This document shows positions 26,108 through 36,150 of a DNA stretch of 64,000 nucleotides, piece by piece. The DNA is from Larkinella punicea (GTDB lineage: Bacteria; Bacteroidota; Bacteroidia; Cytophagales; Spirosomataceae). The stretch spans positions 1-64,000 of the forward strand of contig NZ_QOWE01000016.1 in the NCBI RefSeq assembly GCF_003334855.1. The letters are read 5' to 3'. Position 1 is the first letter of the stretch. Every line of letters starts with the position of its first letter. Position numbers and translations under genes: made by a program. The notes beneath the pieces are model-generated. The model searched no databases and had not been told where the DNA came from. It saw only the letters and a list, made by a program, of their open reading frames with translations.

Positions 26108-26972
26108 ATACCCCAATCGTATACCCGGTTTCAAACAATCCATTCGGTTCAACGTGCTGAATGGCTTCTTTTTCCTCAAACGGCACGGGCGTTCCCTCGC
26201 GGTCGGCACAGCCCAGCCAGGGTTCGATGCAGACGAACTTCCCGCCCGGTTTGGCCCAAATGCCCAGATACGGAAACGCCGGAAAGCTAACCGTTACGGC
26301 CTGATCGTGGTTACGGCTCCGGATCGTCACGCTCCGGGAAGCCAGATTTTTAAACACCAGCGCGTCGTCATTGAATAAGTCGGCCGTCAGCGGCAACTGC
26401 TTGTCGACGGTCAAAACCGGCTCGGTTTCGCCCGTAAAATAGCCTTTGGTCGACAGCATATGACGTTCCAGCGGTTCTTCGTTCTGAAATTCCAGGTAAT
26501 AATCCTCGTATTTTTCGTTCGGAAAAAACGGCACCGCAAACGCCGGGTGCGAGCCCACGGAGAAATACATCCGCTTGTCTTCCCGATTGATCACGCGGTA
26601 AATAAGCGTCAGCACCTGGTTATCGATCTGGTATTCGATCTGGAAATCAAATTCATAGGGATAACCCGCCCGCGTTTTTTCGTTGGATTTCAGGGAGAAA
26701 CAGGCTTTCGTCGGCGTGGCTTCAATGACTGTAAATTCGGACTGCCGCGTAAACCCGTGCCGCTCCATCGGATACGGTTTTCCATCGACGATAATCTGGT
26801 TGTCGAGGCAGCCGCCCACCACCGGAAATAAATTCGGCGCGTGCCAGCCCCAAACCGCCGGATCGGCCTGCCAGAGGTGTTCGATACCAGTTCGTTTGTT
26901 ATAAATGGACGTCAGTTCAGCCCCCTGGGAACGGATACTCACTTTAATAAAGTCGTTTTCGAGTGTTGTCAT
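26106..26972 (-). CDS. Aldose 1-epimerase family protein
   Basis: About 288 residues. This family of beta-sandwich enzymes interconverts the anomers of aldoses or acts on phospho-sugars. The first catalytic histidine is probably in MERHGFTRQSEF, the second in GSHPAFAVPF, and the acid in WAKPGGKFVCIEPW. NLFPVVGGCLDNQ is typical for the LACX/YeaD-like subgroup. The open frame begins with TTG at 26996, but the ATG at 26972 fits the family start. It is divergent from the following MFS gene, with 76 bp between. Confidence 0.9.
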   Translation of the reverse strand: MTTLENDFIKVSIRSQGAELTSIYNKRTGIEHLWQADPAVWGWHAPNLFPVVGGCLDNQIIVDGKPYPMERHGFTRQSEFTVIEATPTKACFSLKSNEKTRAGYPYEFDFQIEYQIDNQVLTLIYRVINREDKRMYFSVGSHPAFAVPFFPNEKYEDYYLEFQNEEPLERHMLSTKGYFTGETEPVLTVDKQLPLTADLFNDDALVFKNLASRSVTIRSRNHDQAVTVSFPAFPYLGIWAKPGGKFVCIEPWLGCADREGTPVPFEEKEAIQHVEPNGLFETGYTIGV

Positions 26973-27048
26973 CGTCGGAATGAATGGTTTCGGCAAGTTC
27001 GTGACAAAAATGGGCAGAAAGCCGTAACTTTGGGCAAAATTTTACCGC

Positions 27049-28299
27049 ATGGCTCCACAACGCAACCGGGCGCTGACGTTCATCTTCATTACCATTCTGA
27101 TTGACTGCACGGGCATTGGCGTGATCGCTCCGATTGTTCCCCGATTGATTGAAGAACTGACCGGCGGAGACCTCAGTGAGGCATCGCAATACGGCGGCTG
27201 GCTTACGTTTTCGTACGCCATCATGCAATTTGTGTTTTCCCCAATCCTGGGCGGATTGAGCGACCGCTTTGGCCGACGGCCGGTATTGCTGATTTCGCTC
27301 TTTGGCCTAGGCCTCGATTACGTCTTTTGTGCCTTCGCGCCCACCATTGCCTGGCTGTTTGTGGCCCGGTTTATTGCCGGTATTTGCGGAGCCAGTTTCA
27401 CCACGGCATCGGCCTACATTGCCGACGTCAGTCCACCGGAAAAACGAGCGCAGAACTTCGGGCTGGTCGGCGCGGCTTTTGGGTTAGGTTTCATCGTTGG
27501 CCCCATCATCGGCGGAGTTTTCAGTCAGTATGGCAGCCGGGTTCCCTTCATGATTTCGGCGGGGCTGTCGCTCCTGAATTTTATCTACGGGTATTTCATC
27601 CTCCCGGAATCGTTGCCTCAGGAACACCGCCGGGCTTTTGAGTGGAAACGGGCCAATCCAATCGGTTCGCTGGCCCGGTTGAAGCGGTATCCAACCATCC
27701 TGGGTCTGGTCAGCACGATGGTGTTGCTGTATATTGCCGGTCAGGCACCCCAATCGACCTGGACGTATTATGTCATCGAAAAATTTCGCTGGAACGAAAC
27801 GTGGGTAGGCTATTCACTCGGCTTCATCGGACTGACGGTGGCCATCGTTCAGGGCGGTTTGATTCGGGTGGCCATTCCGAAACTGGGGCAGCGAAAGGCG
27901 GTTTTCACCGGGATGAGCTTCTCCATCATTGGGTTTACGCTGTTTGCGTTTGCCACGCAGGGATGGATGATGTTTGCGTTTATGATTCCGTATGCGCTGG
28001 GCGGTTTGGCAGGGCCGGCGGTTCAGGGGCTCATTTCGTCGCAGGTGCCGCCTAACGAACAGGGCGAACTGCAGGGTGCCCTGACGAGTCTGGCGAGCAT
28101 GACTTCCATCGTTGGCCCCTTGCTAATGACGCATTTGTTTGCGTATTTTACCAAACCCGAAGCGCCGGTGTATTTTCCGGGAGCGCCCTTTCTCATGGGT
28201 GCAGTGTTGACGCTCATCAGCGTCTTTTTAGTGGCAAAGGCCTTGGGAGCTGATCCAGTACTGGTACCCAAAACGGAAGAAGCATCTTCCCGCCTTTAA
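27049..28299 (+). CDS. TetA-like MFS transporter
   Basis: A 416-residue inner-membrane transporter with 12 predicted helices. Motif A between helices 2 and 3 is [14 protein letters not shown], and helix 5 carries [12 protein letters not shown], typical for TCR/Tet-family drug:proton antiporters. Motif [11 protein letters not shown] in helix 1 also fits. Members of this group include tetracycline exporters, but many Bacteroidota genomes carry several of unknown substrate, so resistance should not be assumed. It ends seven bases before the small membrane protein gene, so the two are probably one operon. Confidence 0.88.
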   Translation: MAPQRNRALTFIFITILIDCTGIGVIAPIVPRLIEELTGGDLSEASQYGGWLTFSYAIMQFVFSPILGGLSDRFGRRPVLLISLFGLGLDYVFCAFAPTIAWLFVARFIAGICGASFTTASAYIADVSPPEKRAQNFGLVGAAFGLGFIVGPIIGGVFSQYGSRVPFMISAGLSLLNFIYGYFILPESLPQEHRRAFEWKRANPIGSLARLKRYPTILGLVSTMVLLYIAGQAPQSTWTYYVIEKFRWNETWVGYSLGFIGLTVAIVQGGLIRVAIPKLGQRKAVFTGMSFSIIGFTLFAFATQGWMMFAFMIPYALGGLAGPAVQGLISSQVPPNEQGELQGALTSLASMTSIVGPLLMTHLFAYFTKPEAPVYFPGAPFLMGAVLTLISVFLVAKALGADPVLVPKTEEASSRL

Positions 28300-28306
28300 C
28301 CACTAT

Positions 28307-28822
28307 ATGCAATACCGTACGATTTACGACATCGCTGCCCAAGGCTACGAAGAGTGGTTCTGGGCGTATATTTCCGCCGGATTCGTTGCCGCCACGCTGA
28401 TTGTTTTTCTTTTTTTCCGTTCCTGGAAACACCGGAAGATACTCCTTTTTGTCACCTGCGGCCTCTCTGTGGTAACTTTCGGAATACCTTTTTTTGATTA
28501 CAACCACCTGAAGAGCAAATTGGAAGCACCTGATTGCCTGAAAGTCGAAGGGACCGTAACGGGCTATTGGGAGAAAATCTGGCGCGATAAAGATGCCAGT
28601 AACAAGTGGCAAAACTACCATTATGAAAGCTTTATGGTCGACACCGTCAAGTTTGGTTACTACATCCGGGGTGGAGGCAGCGCGGCCGGTTTCCAAAATA
28701 ATAATGCGATTCGGATTCCCATTCGCGACGGGATGCACATGCGGGTTCACTACTACGACGAACCCGTTATTACGAACGGAACGGTTAATAACCGGATTTT
28801 GAAACTGGAAGTCGCCCCCTAG
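28307..28822 (+). CDS. Small membrane protein of unknown function (DUF3592-like)
   Basis: A 171-residue protein with two membrane helices (about 21-40 and 48-65) and a C-terminal soluble beta domain (about 78-171) whose pattern VEGTVTGYWEKIW, FMVDTVKFGYY and RVHYYDEPVITNGTV resembles DUF3592-type domains. It follows the MFS gene by seven bases and is probably co-transcribed. No function is known. Confidence 0.65.
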   Translation: MQYRTIYDIAAQGYEEWFWAYISAGFVAATLIVFLFFRSWKHRKILLFVTCGLSVVTFGIPFFDYNHLKSKLEAPDCLKVEGTVTGYWEKIWRDKDASNKWQNYHYESFMVDTVKFGYYIRGGGSAAGFQNNNAIRIPIRDGMHMRVHYYDEPVITNGTVNNRILKLEVAP

Positions 28823-28880
28823 CTTACCGATCCCCTCCTCATCCGTGCGCCTGCCCCGGGTTACACCCAGGGTTATTCAT

Positions 28881-28900
28881 AGGCAAGCCTTTCAGGCTTG
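28881..28900. repeat. Small CAAGCC/GGCTTG hairpin in the intergenic region
   Basis: CAAGCC (28884-28889) and GGCTTG (28895-28900) form a short fold-back. Around it the 246-bp gap has CCCGGGTTACACCCAGGG words, again like a dispersed repeat, then a CA- and AAC-rich leader (29030-29065) directly before the TPMT start. There is no Shine-Dalgarno site, as usual for this phylum. Confidence 0.5.
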
Positions 28901-29068
28901 TTGTGACGGCGGTTTTGTTTTACATCGCTTTCATTACGTAGAAGTACCTGTTTTTAAGAATCCGTAAATTCCCTCTAAAAAAAAGCCGCGCCATCCACCA
29001 CCTTTGTAGCGTCGAAAGACACAGCAACAACAACTACTGAACAACAAGAACAACAACAACACGTACTA

Positions 29069-29761
29069 ATGGAAAAGCAAGCCTGGGCAGAATCGTGGGA
29101 AGATTCGAACACCCGCTTCCACCGCCAGGACGTTCACCCGTACGTACTGAAACACCTGACGCCGTTTGCGTTGATGGAAAAGTCGATTTTTGTGCCGCTC
29201 TGCGGCCGGTCGCTCGACCTGGTGTATTTCAGTCAATTTGCGGAACGCGTCGTGGGTGTGGAGAAGGTCGAGAAGGTGATCCTGCAGTTTTTTGCGGAAA
29301 ACCAGCTTGCGTATGAAAAAGTCGGGGAGCGGTATATCTCGAACAATCTGACCATTTTCTGCAAAGATCTGTTCGCCTTAACGCCCGAAGAAGTCGGTGA
29401 GATTGACCTCGTTTACGACCGGGCTTCGTTGGTGGCGTTACCGCTTCCCCTGCGGGTGGCGTACCTGCAAAAAATGGAAACACTGACCGCCCCGGGAACG
29501 GAGTATTTTCTGAACACACTGGAATATGCGCCGGCTATGAACACGGCGCCGTTCAGCATTGCCCCGGAAGAGGTTTACGGGTATTTTCCGAATTACGTCA
29601 TTAAGCACGTCGAAAGCCCGGAAGTGTCCCACCACCGCCTGATTCGGAAATTTAATCTACATTTTCTGCGGGAACACGGTTTTATGATGCGGAAGCTCCA
29701 CGATGCGTCGTATGCGTCACTACGCGAGTCGGCCAATCGGAGTTTCTACGAATTTTCGTAA
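29069..29761 (+). CDS. Thiopurine S-methyltransferase (TPMT) family methyltransferase
   Basis: A 230-residue SAM-dependent methyltransferase. WAESWEDSNTRFHRQDVHPYVLKHL and the SAM-binding loop IFVPLCGRSLDLVYF with VVGVEKVE are the TPMT hallmarks; IDLVYDRASLVALP is the acidic motif-4 strand. Bacterial TPMTs methylate thiols or inorganic selenium and tellurium, but the natural substrate here is open. The gene is single, preceded by an AAC-rich leader and convergent with the GH71/99-like gene. Confidence 0.9.
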   Translation: MEKQAWAESWEDSNTRFHRQDVHPYVLKHLTPFALMEKSIFVPLCGRSLDLVYFSQFAERVVGVEKVEKVILQFFAENQLAYEKVGERYISNNLTIFCKDLFALTPEEVGEIDLVYDRASLVALPLPLRVAYLQKMETLTAPGTEYFLNTLEYAPAMNTAPFSIAPEEVYGYFPNYVIKHVESPEVSHHRLIRKFNLHFLREHGFMMRKLHDASYASLRESANRSFYEFS

Positions 29762-29770
29762 GGCCGCTTT

Positions 29771-31057
29771 CTATTTCTTCCTGACCGGTTTTTGGACCGT
29801 ATAGCCCTTTTTTCCGTGAAACCAGTGGGTGGCCTGACCAGTCAGCCACAGGTAATAATCAGAATCCAGATCGGGTTCGATGCCGACAAATTTGCCATCG
29901 CCGTTCAGCGGTAATTCGCCTTCTTTTCTGGTTTTGAAAATCGCCGTTCCTTCGTCTACTTCGTCGAACATCGCGACGTATAAGCTTTGCGCTCCGGCCT
30001 GCTTCGCCCCTGCAACCTGACTCCACAGAAAATCACCTTTCAGCCGCGGAATCTGGTTATAAACACTCGGGCTATTTTTCAGATTTCCCCAACTAAAACC
30101 GGGAAACACCAGCGGCACATAATCCACGTTGTTGGTTTTGCACCAGGCCACGTCACCCGCCAGTGTATTGCCCGAAACCGTCGCGTAGGTTGCGGGATTA
30201 TAACGCCCCACCGCCCACGGCATGATGACATCCACACTTTTAATCAGCGGGTGCAGCAGTTCCGACGGTTCGGTGTCTTTCGTCATCGTTCGCCAGTAAT
30301 ACGGCACACCCAGCAAAACCGATGTTTTTTTGGTCGGACCTTTTACTTTTTCCACCAGACCCTGAATATCGGCGACGGTATACCGCCGGTTATCATTAAA
30401 CCCAACGCCCCAGATGGCCAGCAGCGGTTTGCCATTGTGTCGCAGATACGTCGGATTCTCCTTATTATTGAACAGCGCAAAAAGTTGCTGCAACTCGTTC
30501 CAGTCGTTCACCAAAATGTCCATGTCCGCCGACGTCGAACCGCTGAGGTCATACATGATGCAGAGTGCCCGCTGGTGTTTTTTCGCTGATTTCAGGGCAT
30601 TCGCCAACACTTTATTGAAATGTCGTTTGCCTTTCTCGGACTTGATTTCGGACAAAAACCGCTGCATGAACACGCCGTCGATGCCGTAGTCCTTCATCCA
30701 TTTGAAATGCAGATCGACACTGGTTTCGTCGTAGGGACTATAAACCGCTGCGTTTTCTCCGTCGGCATATTGAAAAGCGGTTTTGTAGGTGTTGGGATAC
30801 TCTTTTACGTCCGGCCAAAAATCAATCGACGCATACCCCGGCTCGAATTTCCCCCGTTTCTGATAATGATGCCAGCCCCGGTCGGACGCATCGCCCTGGG
30901 CGGCAAACCAGCCCTGGTAACCCGCCATGACCAAACCGTTGTAACTCGTATAGAGACAGCCCGTTTCGTCGTATTTGACTTCAGCAGTCTGGCTTTTTGC
31001 ATGAAAACCAAACAGAATGGCCACAAAAATCCCGGCCAGGAAAAAGCGTTTTTTCAT
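29771..31057 (-). CDS. Glycoside hydrolase family 71/99-like protein
   Basis: About 428 residues, exported (MKKRFFLAGIFVAILFGFHAKSQ). This group has a TIM-barrel related to GH99 endo-alpha-mannosidases and GH71 glucanases. Typical segments are VMAGYQGWFAAQGD, WMKDYGIDGVFMQRF, LCIMYDLSGS, PLLAIWGVGF and YVAMFDEVDEGTAIFK; acidic residues in the last could be catalytic. It is the third gene of an operon with GH95 and the PVC-type cytochrome protein. ATG 31057 is preferred to TTG 31066. Which linkage it cuts is not known. Confidence 0.85.
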   Translation of the reverse strand: MKKRFFLAGIFVAILFGFHAKSQTAEVKYDETGCLYTSYNGLVMAGYQGWFAAQGDASDRGWHHYQKRGKFEPGYASIDFWPDVKEYPNTYKTAFQYADGENAAVYSPYDETSVDLHFKWMKDYGIDGVFMQRFLSEIKSEKGKRHFNKVLANALKSAKKHQRALCIMYDLSGSTSADMDILVNDWNELQQLFALFNNKENPTYLRHNGKPLLAIWGVGFNDNRRYTVADIQGLVEKVKGPTKKTSVLLGVPYYWRTMTKDTEPSELLHPLIKSVDVIMPWAVGRYNPATYATVSGNTLAGDVAWCKTNNVDYVPLVFPGFSWGNLKNSPSVYNQIPRLKGDFLWSQVAGAKQAGAQSLYVAMFDEVDEGTAIFKTRKEGELPLNGDGKFVGIEPDLDSDYYLWLTGQATHWFHGKKGYTVQKPVRKK

Positions 31058-31152
31058 GGTATTCAAGTAAAATCGAGTGTGTTAGTTTAATTCGTCAGCG
31101 CGTGATTCAGAACGTTATTGGGTCGAGTTTTGAAAGAGACATGCGCTGATTC

Positions 31153-33393
31153 TTATTTCTGATTTGGTTTCACCAGTTCGTCAAGTGTCCAGGCTTTCTG
31201 ACGTCCAGCGGTTTGTTCCCGAACCGCTTTTACGTCGGCGGGGCGTATGCCGGGATTCTGATTACTCCCGAATTCGTACCGGATGTAACTCAGCACGGAT
31301 GCCAGCCACTCGTCATCATTGGCACCCATCGCGGGCATCACATCCGGGTAGGTTTGCCCGTCGATCGGTCCGGAAAGACCATGCAGCAGAATCCGAATGG
31401 CGATCTCCTTGTTGCGGTTGCGAACGCGTTGTGAACCCATCAACGGTGGGGCGGCTTTGCTTTCCAGCCCTTTGCCATCCGAACCGTGGCAGGTCGTACA
31501 CAGCGACTTATAAATGGTCGAGCCATTCAAAACCAGCTTCCGGTCGGTTTCGTCCAGACTGCCCAGCCGCCGTCCGAATCTCTTAACATCCTCGTTTTTG
31601 TCCAGGCTTTTCTGCGCGCGGGCCACCATCTCATTGTCGGGTGCCAGGGCAATAATTTCCTGCGCCAGGGCTTTGGCTTTGGGCAACGAACTGTACGACA
31701 ACGAAAGCACCAGTTGCGTGCGAACATCAAAACTCGGATCGGTTTTCAAATCTCCCAATCGCGCCAGCAACGACTCGTCATTCTGTTTTAAATACGGCTC
31801 ACTTAGCAGAACTCCCGCTTTTCTCACCTGCGCATCCTCATTCGTCAATGCTATCAGAATGACGGTTTTATCAATAGCATTCAACCCTTCCAAAGTCCAC
31901 AAGGCATGAAGCCGACCCAAAGCGGAAACCGGTTTTTGTCCGGTAGCCATCGCTTTCAGTGCCGGAACCACGGTTTGGTCATTCCGCACTATCAGCTCTT
32001 TCTGGGCATTATCGCGCCACCAGCCGTTGGCGTGATCAAGATAGGTGACCAACTTACTACCGGTCTCATCCAGCATCTGCGGTTTCGCACCCGGCTTGAT
32101 GCCGTCGTGTACCAACCGGTAAATCCGGCCGTGCTGAATGTTTTTATCCAGGCCCAACCGCGTGATCTGGGGCCGCAGGTAACTGTCCGGTTTGGTCCAG
32201 TTGCCTTCCTGAATGATGCCCCGGTTCATATCGACAATATACAGACAGCCGTCGGGACCGGTATACATGTTGACCGCCCGGAAATTCATGTCCGTCGACG
32301 CAATGAATTCTTCTTTCTGATACGCGTTTTCGAGCATCGTTTTGCCGGCTTTGTTGCTGACCTTCGCCCGGCGAATCAGCCGACCGACCGGTTCGCTGAT
32401 CAGTAAATCGCCCGACAAATCGGCGGGCAACCGGTCTCCCCGGAAAATTACCTGGCCGCAACTGGCCGTAAAATGGTTCAGCGTCGTATCCGTCGTCCGG
32501 ATGCGCTGCACCCCGCCCTGAACATCCGGCGTTTTGATGATCGGCCAGACGGCGTTGAATTCCTCACTATACTGGTCCCTGAATTCCAGCCGACCGTACA
32601 TCGGATTGATCTGAAAACCCAGAGCCGGAACCTCGCCACCCGCCGACGAGAAATACAGCCTTCCGTAATTGTCGTGTGTCAACCCCCACTGCCCGCCGGA
32701 ACCGCTCGGAATCGAATCCGCTTTCAACATCCCGTTGGTATAGCGAAACCGCACCGGATCAACGGTGACGTAAATCCAGTTGTCCAGATTCCAGTCCAAA
32801 CCGCTGCGCTGGTGTTCCAGGTTGCCGGGCGCTTTTTTCCCCGGATTAAAAACCGGTTTTTTCTGATCGGCCACGCCGTCGCCGTCCGTGTCCTTGTAAC
32901 TATAAATGTCGTAGGTATCCGTTTCGTTGACCAGCAACTCGTGACCGACGCACAGCACCATGCGGGGCAACACCAGTTTGTCGATAAACACGGAGCTTTT
33001 GTCCATTTTGCCGTCGTTATTGGTGTCTTCCAGCAGCATCACCCGGCTAACCGGATCGTGCTCATGAGAACCATCCACATCCTGCATGTAGGTATCCATC
33101 TCCACGACGTACATTCTGGCGTTTCCATCCCAGGCCACGGCCACCGGTTCGTGAATCATCGGCTCACTGGCGACCAGTTCGAGGTGGTAGCCTTTGGGCA
33201 GCCGGAACGATTTCAGGCTTTGCTCGGGCGTCAAGTGGGCCGGTGACGGATTGGCCGTGAATGCCGGAACCGTTTCAACGGTTTGACTCGCCGGGGTTTG
33301 CGTCGTGCCCTGGGAGTTTTGCCGGGACACCTGACACGTTACGGCCAGCATGGAAGCGGCCAGCACACCACTGATCCAGATTGTTTTTTTCAT
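31153..33393 (-). CDS. PVC-type beta-propeller/haem-binding protein with cytochrome c domain
   Basis: A 746-residue lipoprotein (AVTC, lipid Cys 20). Residues 60-450 form the membrane-bound dehydrogenase-type propeller (PKGYHLELVASEPMIHEPVAVAWDGNARMYV, GDLLISEPVGRLIRR). Residues 450-620 are HEAT-like helices, and the last 120 residues a cytochrome c domain with CTTCHG as haem site. The family is thought to oxidise sugars or alcohols and pass electrons to cytochromes, but no reaction is proven. It sits 27 bp after the GH95 gene, so a role in oxidising released sugars is a plausible inference. Confidence 0.88.
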   Translation of the reverse strand: MKKTIWISGVLAASMLAVTCQVSRQNSQGTTQTPASQTVETVPAFTANPSPAHLTPEQSLKSFRLPKGYHLELVASEPMIHEPVAVAWDGNARMYVVEMDTYMQDVDGSHEHDPVSRVMLLEDTNNDGKMDKSSVFIDKLVLPRMVLCVGHELLVNETDTYDIYSYKDTDGDGVADQKKPVFNPGKKAPGNLEHQRSGLDWNLDNWIYVTVDPVRFRYTNGMLKADSIPSGSGGQWGLTHDNYGRLYFSSAGGEVPALGFQINPMYGRLEFRDQYSEEFNAVWPIIKTPDVQGGVQRIRTTDTTLNHFTASCGQVIFRGDRLPADLSGDLLISEPVGRLIRRAKVSNKAGKTMLENAYQKEEFIASTDMNFRAVNMYTGPDGCLYIVDMNRGIIQEGNWTKPDSYLRPQITRLGLDKNIQHGRIYRLVHDGIKPGAKPQMLDETGSKLVTYLDHANGWWRDNAQKELIVRNDQTVVPALKAMATGQKPVSALGRLHALWTLEGLNAIDKTVILIALTNEDAQVRKAGVLLSEPYLKQNDESLLARLGDLKTDPSFDVRTQLVLSLSYSSLPKAKALAQEIIALAPDNEMVARAQKSLDKNEDVKRFGRRLGSLDETDRKLVLNGSTIYKSLCTTCHGSDGKGLESKAAPPLMGSQRVRNRNKEIAIRILLHGLSGPIDGQTYPDVMPAMGANDDEWLASVLSYIRYEFGSNQNPGIRPADVKAVREQTAGRQKAWTLDELVKPNQK

Positions 33394-33420
33394 GGGTTTA
33401 GACTACGAATTTCGTAAGGG

Positions 33421-35910
33421 CTATAACGTTAGGGTGTAGGTTTTTCCTTTTTGCGTCGGCAAATCGTAAACGAGCGTTTCCTTCAACGGCAACGGATTCA
33501 GCGTGGCCTGGCTTGAAATCAACGCTTTGGCCGTTTCTTCCGGTTGGTAAAACGAATTGGGATTAACGCCCTGAGCGGTTTTCAAGGCCAATCCAGTGGA
33601 CTTCAATGCATTCGGTACGCGAATCCGGCAGTTTCCACCCAGATTCGACCTGATCGTCACCTTCGCCACTTTACCGTCTTTCCATTCCATAGCCACCAGT
33701 TCAAAACCGCCCCGCGCCCGTAAACCGCTGATTTTCCCCGATTTCCAGACATCCGGCAAAGCGGGAAGCAGGTGAATGGTGCCGTCATGACTTTGCAACA
33801 GCATTTCGGCCACGCCCGCCGTACAGCCAAAGTTGCCATCGATCTGGAACGGCGGATGCGCATCGAAAAGGTTGGTATACGTGCCGCCACCGCCTTTTTT
33901 GCCGGGCGCATTGACCGGCGAAAGCTGATCGGTAATGAGTTTATACGCCCGGTTTCCGTCCAGCAGCCGCGCCCACCAGTTCACTTTCCAGCCCATCGAC
34001 CAGCCCGTCGAAACATCGCCCCGGTGTTCGAGCGACGTCCGGGCTGCACTGAACAGTTCGGGCGTGCGATAGGCTGATAATTGAGCCGACGGATACAACC
34101 CGTAGAGGTGCGAAATGTGCCGGTGATTGTCTTTCGGATTGTCCAGATCTTCCAGCCATTCCTGCAACTGTCCGTGCTGCCCGACCTGCATGGGTGCCAG
34201 CCTCGCACGTTTTTCTTTCAGGACTTTGACAAATTCCGCATCGGTATTCAAGGCTTCCGCCGACCGCATGGCCGCCGTCAGAATATCGAAAACCAGTTGA
34301 TTATCCATCGTATGACCCGCACCAATCGTCACATTCGGGCGGCTGGTCGGCGCATTTTCGGGCGACATGCTCGGGCTAACCACCAGCCAGTGATGCGTAG
34401 GCTCTTCGATTAGAAAATCGACGAAGAATTGAGCCGCTCCCTTGATCGCCGGATAGACCGTTTTCAGGTACGTTTTATCGCCGGAATACCGGTATTTTTC
34501 CCAGGCATGCTGACTAAGCCAGGCACCGCTCATCGGCCACATGGCGTAGAAAATCGGATCGACCGGTCCGGTAATGCGCCACAGATCGGTGTTGTGGTGG
34601 GCCACCCAGCCGCCCGCGCCATACATCTCCCGGGCGGTTTGCTGACCGGTTTGCGAAAGGTCTTTCACCATCTGAATCAGCGGTTCGTGCAGTTCGGTCA
34701 GGTTAGCGACCTCGGCGGGCCAGTAATTCATTTCGGTGTTGATGTTGATCGTGTATTTACTGTCCCAGGGCGGACTCATTTGCTGGTTCCAGATGCCTTG
34801 CAGGTTAGCGGGTTGACCCGGAACCGCAACGGCGGACCGGCCGTTGCGGCCCGGTTGCGAGCAGGAAATCAGCAAATACCGACCAAACTGAAAATACAGC
34901 GAAACAAGTTGCGGATCGTTGCCCGACGCAAACTGCCGGATGCGTTCATCGGTTGGCAACTTAGCCGCGTCGGTCGTACCCAGATCCAGTTTTACCCGGT
35001 TAAAATACGTTTGATAAGCCGCCACGTGATCTTTCAAAACCGCACTGAAAGGCCGCGTAACGACCCGGTTGAGAGGTTGGTTAGCCTGGGCTTGCGGGTT
35101 GGCCGTCAGGGTTTTATAATCCACGAAATTCGTCCCGATCGAAACATACAGGGTAACCGCATTCGCGCCGGATACAACAACCGATGTATCCGTCGGATTC
35201 AATTGTCCGCCTTCCGGCAGCACTTTGACGTGCGCATTGAACCGCACCTGTCCTTTGACACCTTCGTGGTCGCTGGTGATGCCGGTCAAAACCAGCTTGT
35301 CTTTACCCCCGGTTTTGCGCTCTGTTTTTTGAGGACTGTTCAGAAAAGCCGTGAAAGTCAGCTTGCCCGGCTGGCTGGCCGTCAGTCGAATGGCAATTAC
35401 CTGATCGGGAACGGACGCGATCACCTGCCGGGTGTAGCGCACACCATCGACGGTATACATGGTGGTCGAGACGGCGCGTTCCAGATCCAGTTCCCGGTAA
35501 TAATCGGTAAACGAATCATGACCGGCAAACGCCAGATTCAGATTTCCGACGGGCTGAAACATCATGCCCTGCGCCTTTTTGGACTCGACTTTCTCGGCTG
35601 CCAGTTGCTGCGCTTCGGCGTGTTTGCCTTCAAAAATCAGCTTTCGGATGGTGGGCAAAGCCGCCAGCGCATCGGGATTATCGTTGCGGTTTGGACCACC
35701 CGACCAGACGGAAGACTCGTTCAGTTTGATGATTTCCTGCTGCGGATTGCCGTAGACCATCGCGCCCAGTCGTCCGTTGCCAACGGGAAGGGCATCCGTC
35801 CAGGTTTTACCGGCGGGTTTATCGTACCAAAGTTTTAAAGCGTTCGGTTGCTGCGCCAGTGCCGCGATTTGGCTGAACAACACAAGACCGAGTAGTCGTA
35901 TTTTTTTCAT
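33421..35910 (-). CDS. GH95 family alpha-L-fucosidase/galactosidase-like enzyme
   Basis: About 829 residues, exported ([20 protein letters not shown]). GH95 inverting enzymes cut alpha-1,2-fucose or related alpha-L-galactose from glycans. Domains: N-terminal beta sandwich ([29 protein letters not shown]), linker, (alpha/alpha)6 barrel, and C-terminal sandwich. Motifs matching the known active site are the N-x-N pair in [13 protein letters not shown], the glutamate in SPSMSPEN and the aspartate in [10 protein letters not shown]. The start at 35910 is supported by a signal peptide and by the promoter at 36044-36089, which lies inside the longer open frame. It is the first gene of an operon. Confidence 0.95.
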   Translation of the reverse strand: MKKIRLLGLVLFSQIAALAQQPNALKLWYDKPAGKTWTDALPVGNGRLGAMVYGNPQQEIIKLNESSVWSGGPNRNDNPDALAALPTIRKLIFEGKHAEAQQLAAEKVESKKAQGMMFQPVGNLNLAFAGHDSFTDYYRELDLERAVSTTMYTVDGVRYTRQVIASVPDQVIAIRLTASQPGKLTFTAFLNSPQKTERKTGGKDKLVLTGITSDHEGVKGQVRFNAHVKVLPEGGQLNPTDTSVVVSGANAVTLYVSIGTNFVDYKTLTANPQAQANQPLNRVVTRPFSAVLKDHVAAYQTYFNRVKLDLGTTDAAKLPTDERIRQFASGNDPQLVSLYFQFGRYLLISCSQPGRNGRSAVAVPGQPANLQGIWNQQMSPPWDSKYTININTEMNYWPAEVANLTELHEPLIQMVKDLSQTGQQTAREMYGAGGWVAHHNTDLWRITGPVDPIFYAMWPMSGAWLSQHAWEKYRYSGDKTYLKTVYPAIKGAAQFFVDFLIEEPTHHWLVVSPSMSPENAPTSRPNVTIGAGHTMDNQLVFDILTAAMRSAEALNTDAEFVKVLKEKRARLAPMQVGQHGQLQEWLEDLDNPKDNHRHISHLYGLYPSAQLSAYRTPELFSAARTSLEHRGDVSTGWSMGWKVNWWARLLDGNRAYKLITDQLSPVNAPGKKGGGGTYTNLFDAHPPFQIDGNFGCTAGVAEMLLQSHDGTIHLLPALPDVWKSGKISGLRARGGFELVAMEWKDGKVAKVTIRSNLGGNCRIRVPNALKSTGLALKTAQGVNPNSFYQPEETAKALISSQATLNPLPLKETLVYDLPTQKGKTYTLTL

Positions 35911-36043
35911 AGGAATTCCAGAATATCGCCATTTAACCGTTTCGGAAGAGATAAACTCCTTCACCAAAGGCCGGGCAGAGGATTTCATACCGGTTATGGC
36001 CCCGACAAATTTACCAACAACACCCACAGCGAAAACCCGGTGT

Positions 36044-36089
36044 GAAGTACGGCTACCGAGCTTAAAAAAATCTTAATAAACGCTTAACT
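36044..36089 (-). promoter_or_regulatory. Putative operator/promoter of the GH95 operon (three TTAAG repeats, 11-bp spacing)
   Basis: On the minus strand TTAAG begins at 36087, 36076 and 36065, an exact 11-bp period (TTAAGCG, TTAAGAT and TTAAGCT heptamers separated by 4 bp). Nine bases later comes TACTTC (36049-36044). The arrangement is base-for-base almost the same as the one before susC at 38979-39023. Heptamer repeats at 11-bp spacing just upstream of the -10 region are the known operator form of SARP activators. Confidence 0.8.
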
Positions 36090-36150
36090 GGGCAAAAAAG
36101 CGGGAAGGAACAGACAGAAAATCGGATAAACCGTTTCCGGCCAGCGCAGA

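Noticed and set aside
27049-28299. Tetracycline-resistance determinant
   Set aside because: TetA-like MFS proteins are common and often of unknown substrate. There is no TetR repressor or mobile context.
34429-35838. 469-codon open frame on the plus strand opposite the GH95 gene
   Set aside because: It lies fully antisense to a well-supported enzyme gene, has low-complexity composition and no recognisable domain. It is a by-product of codon use.
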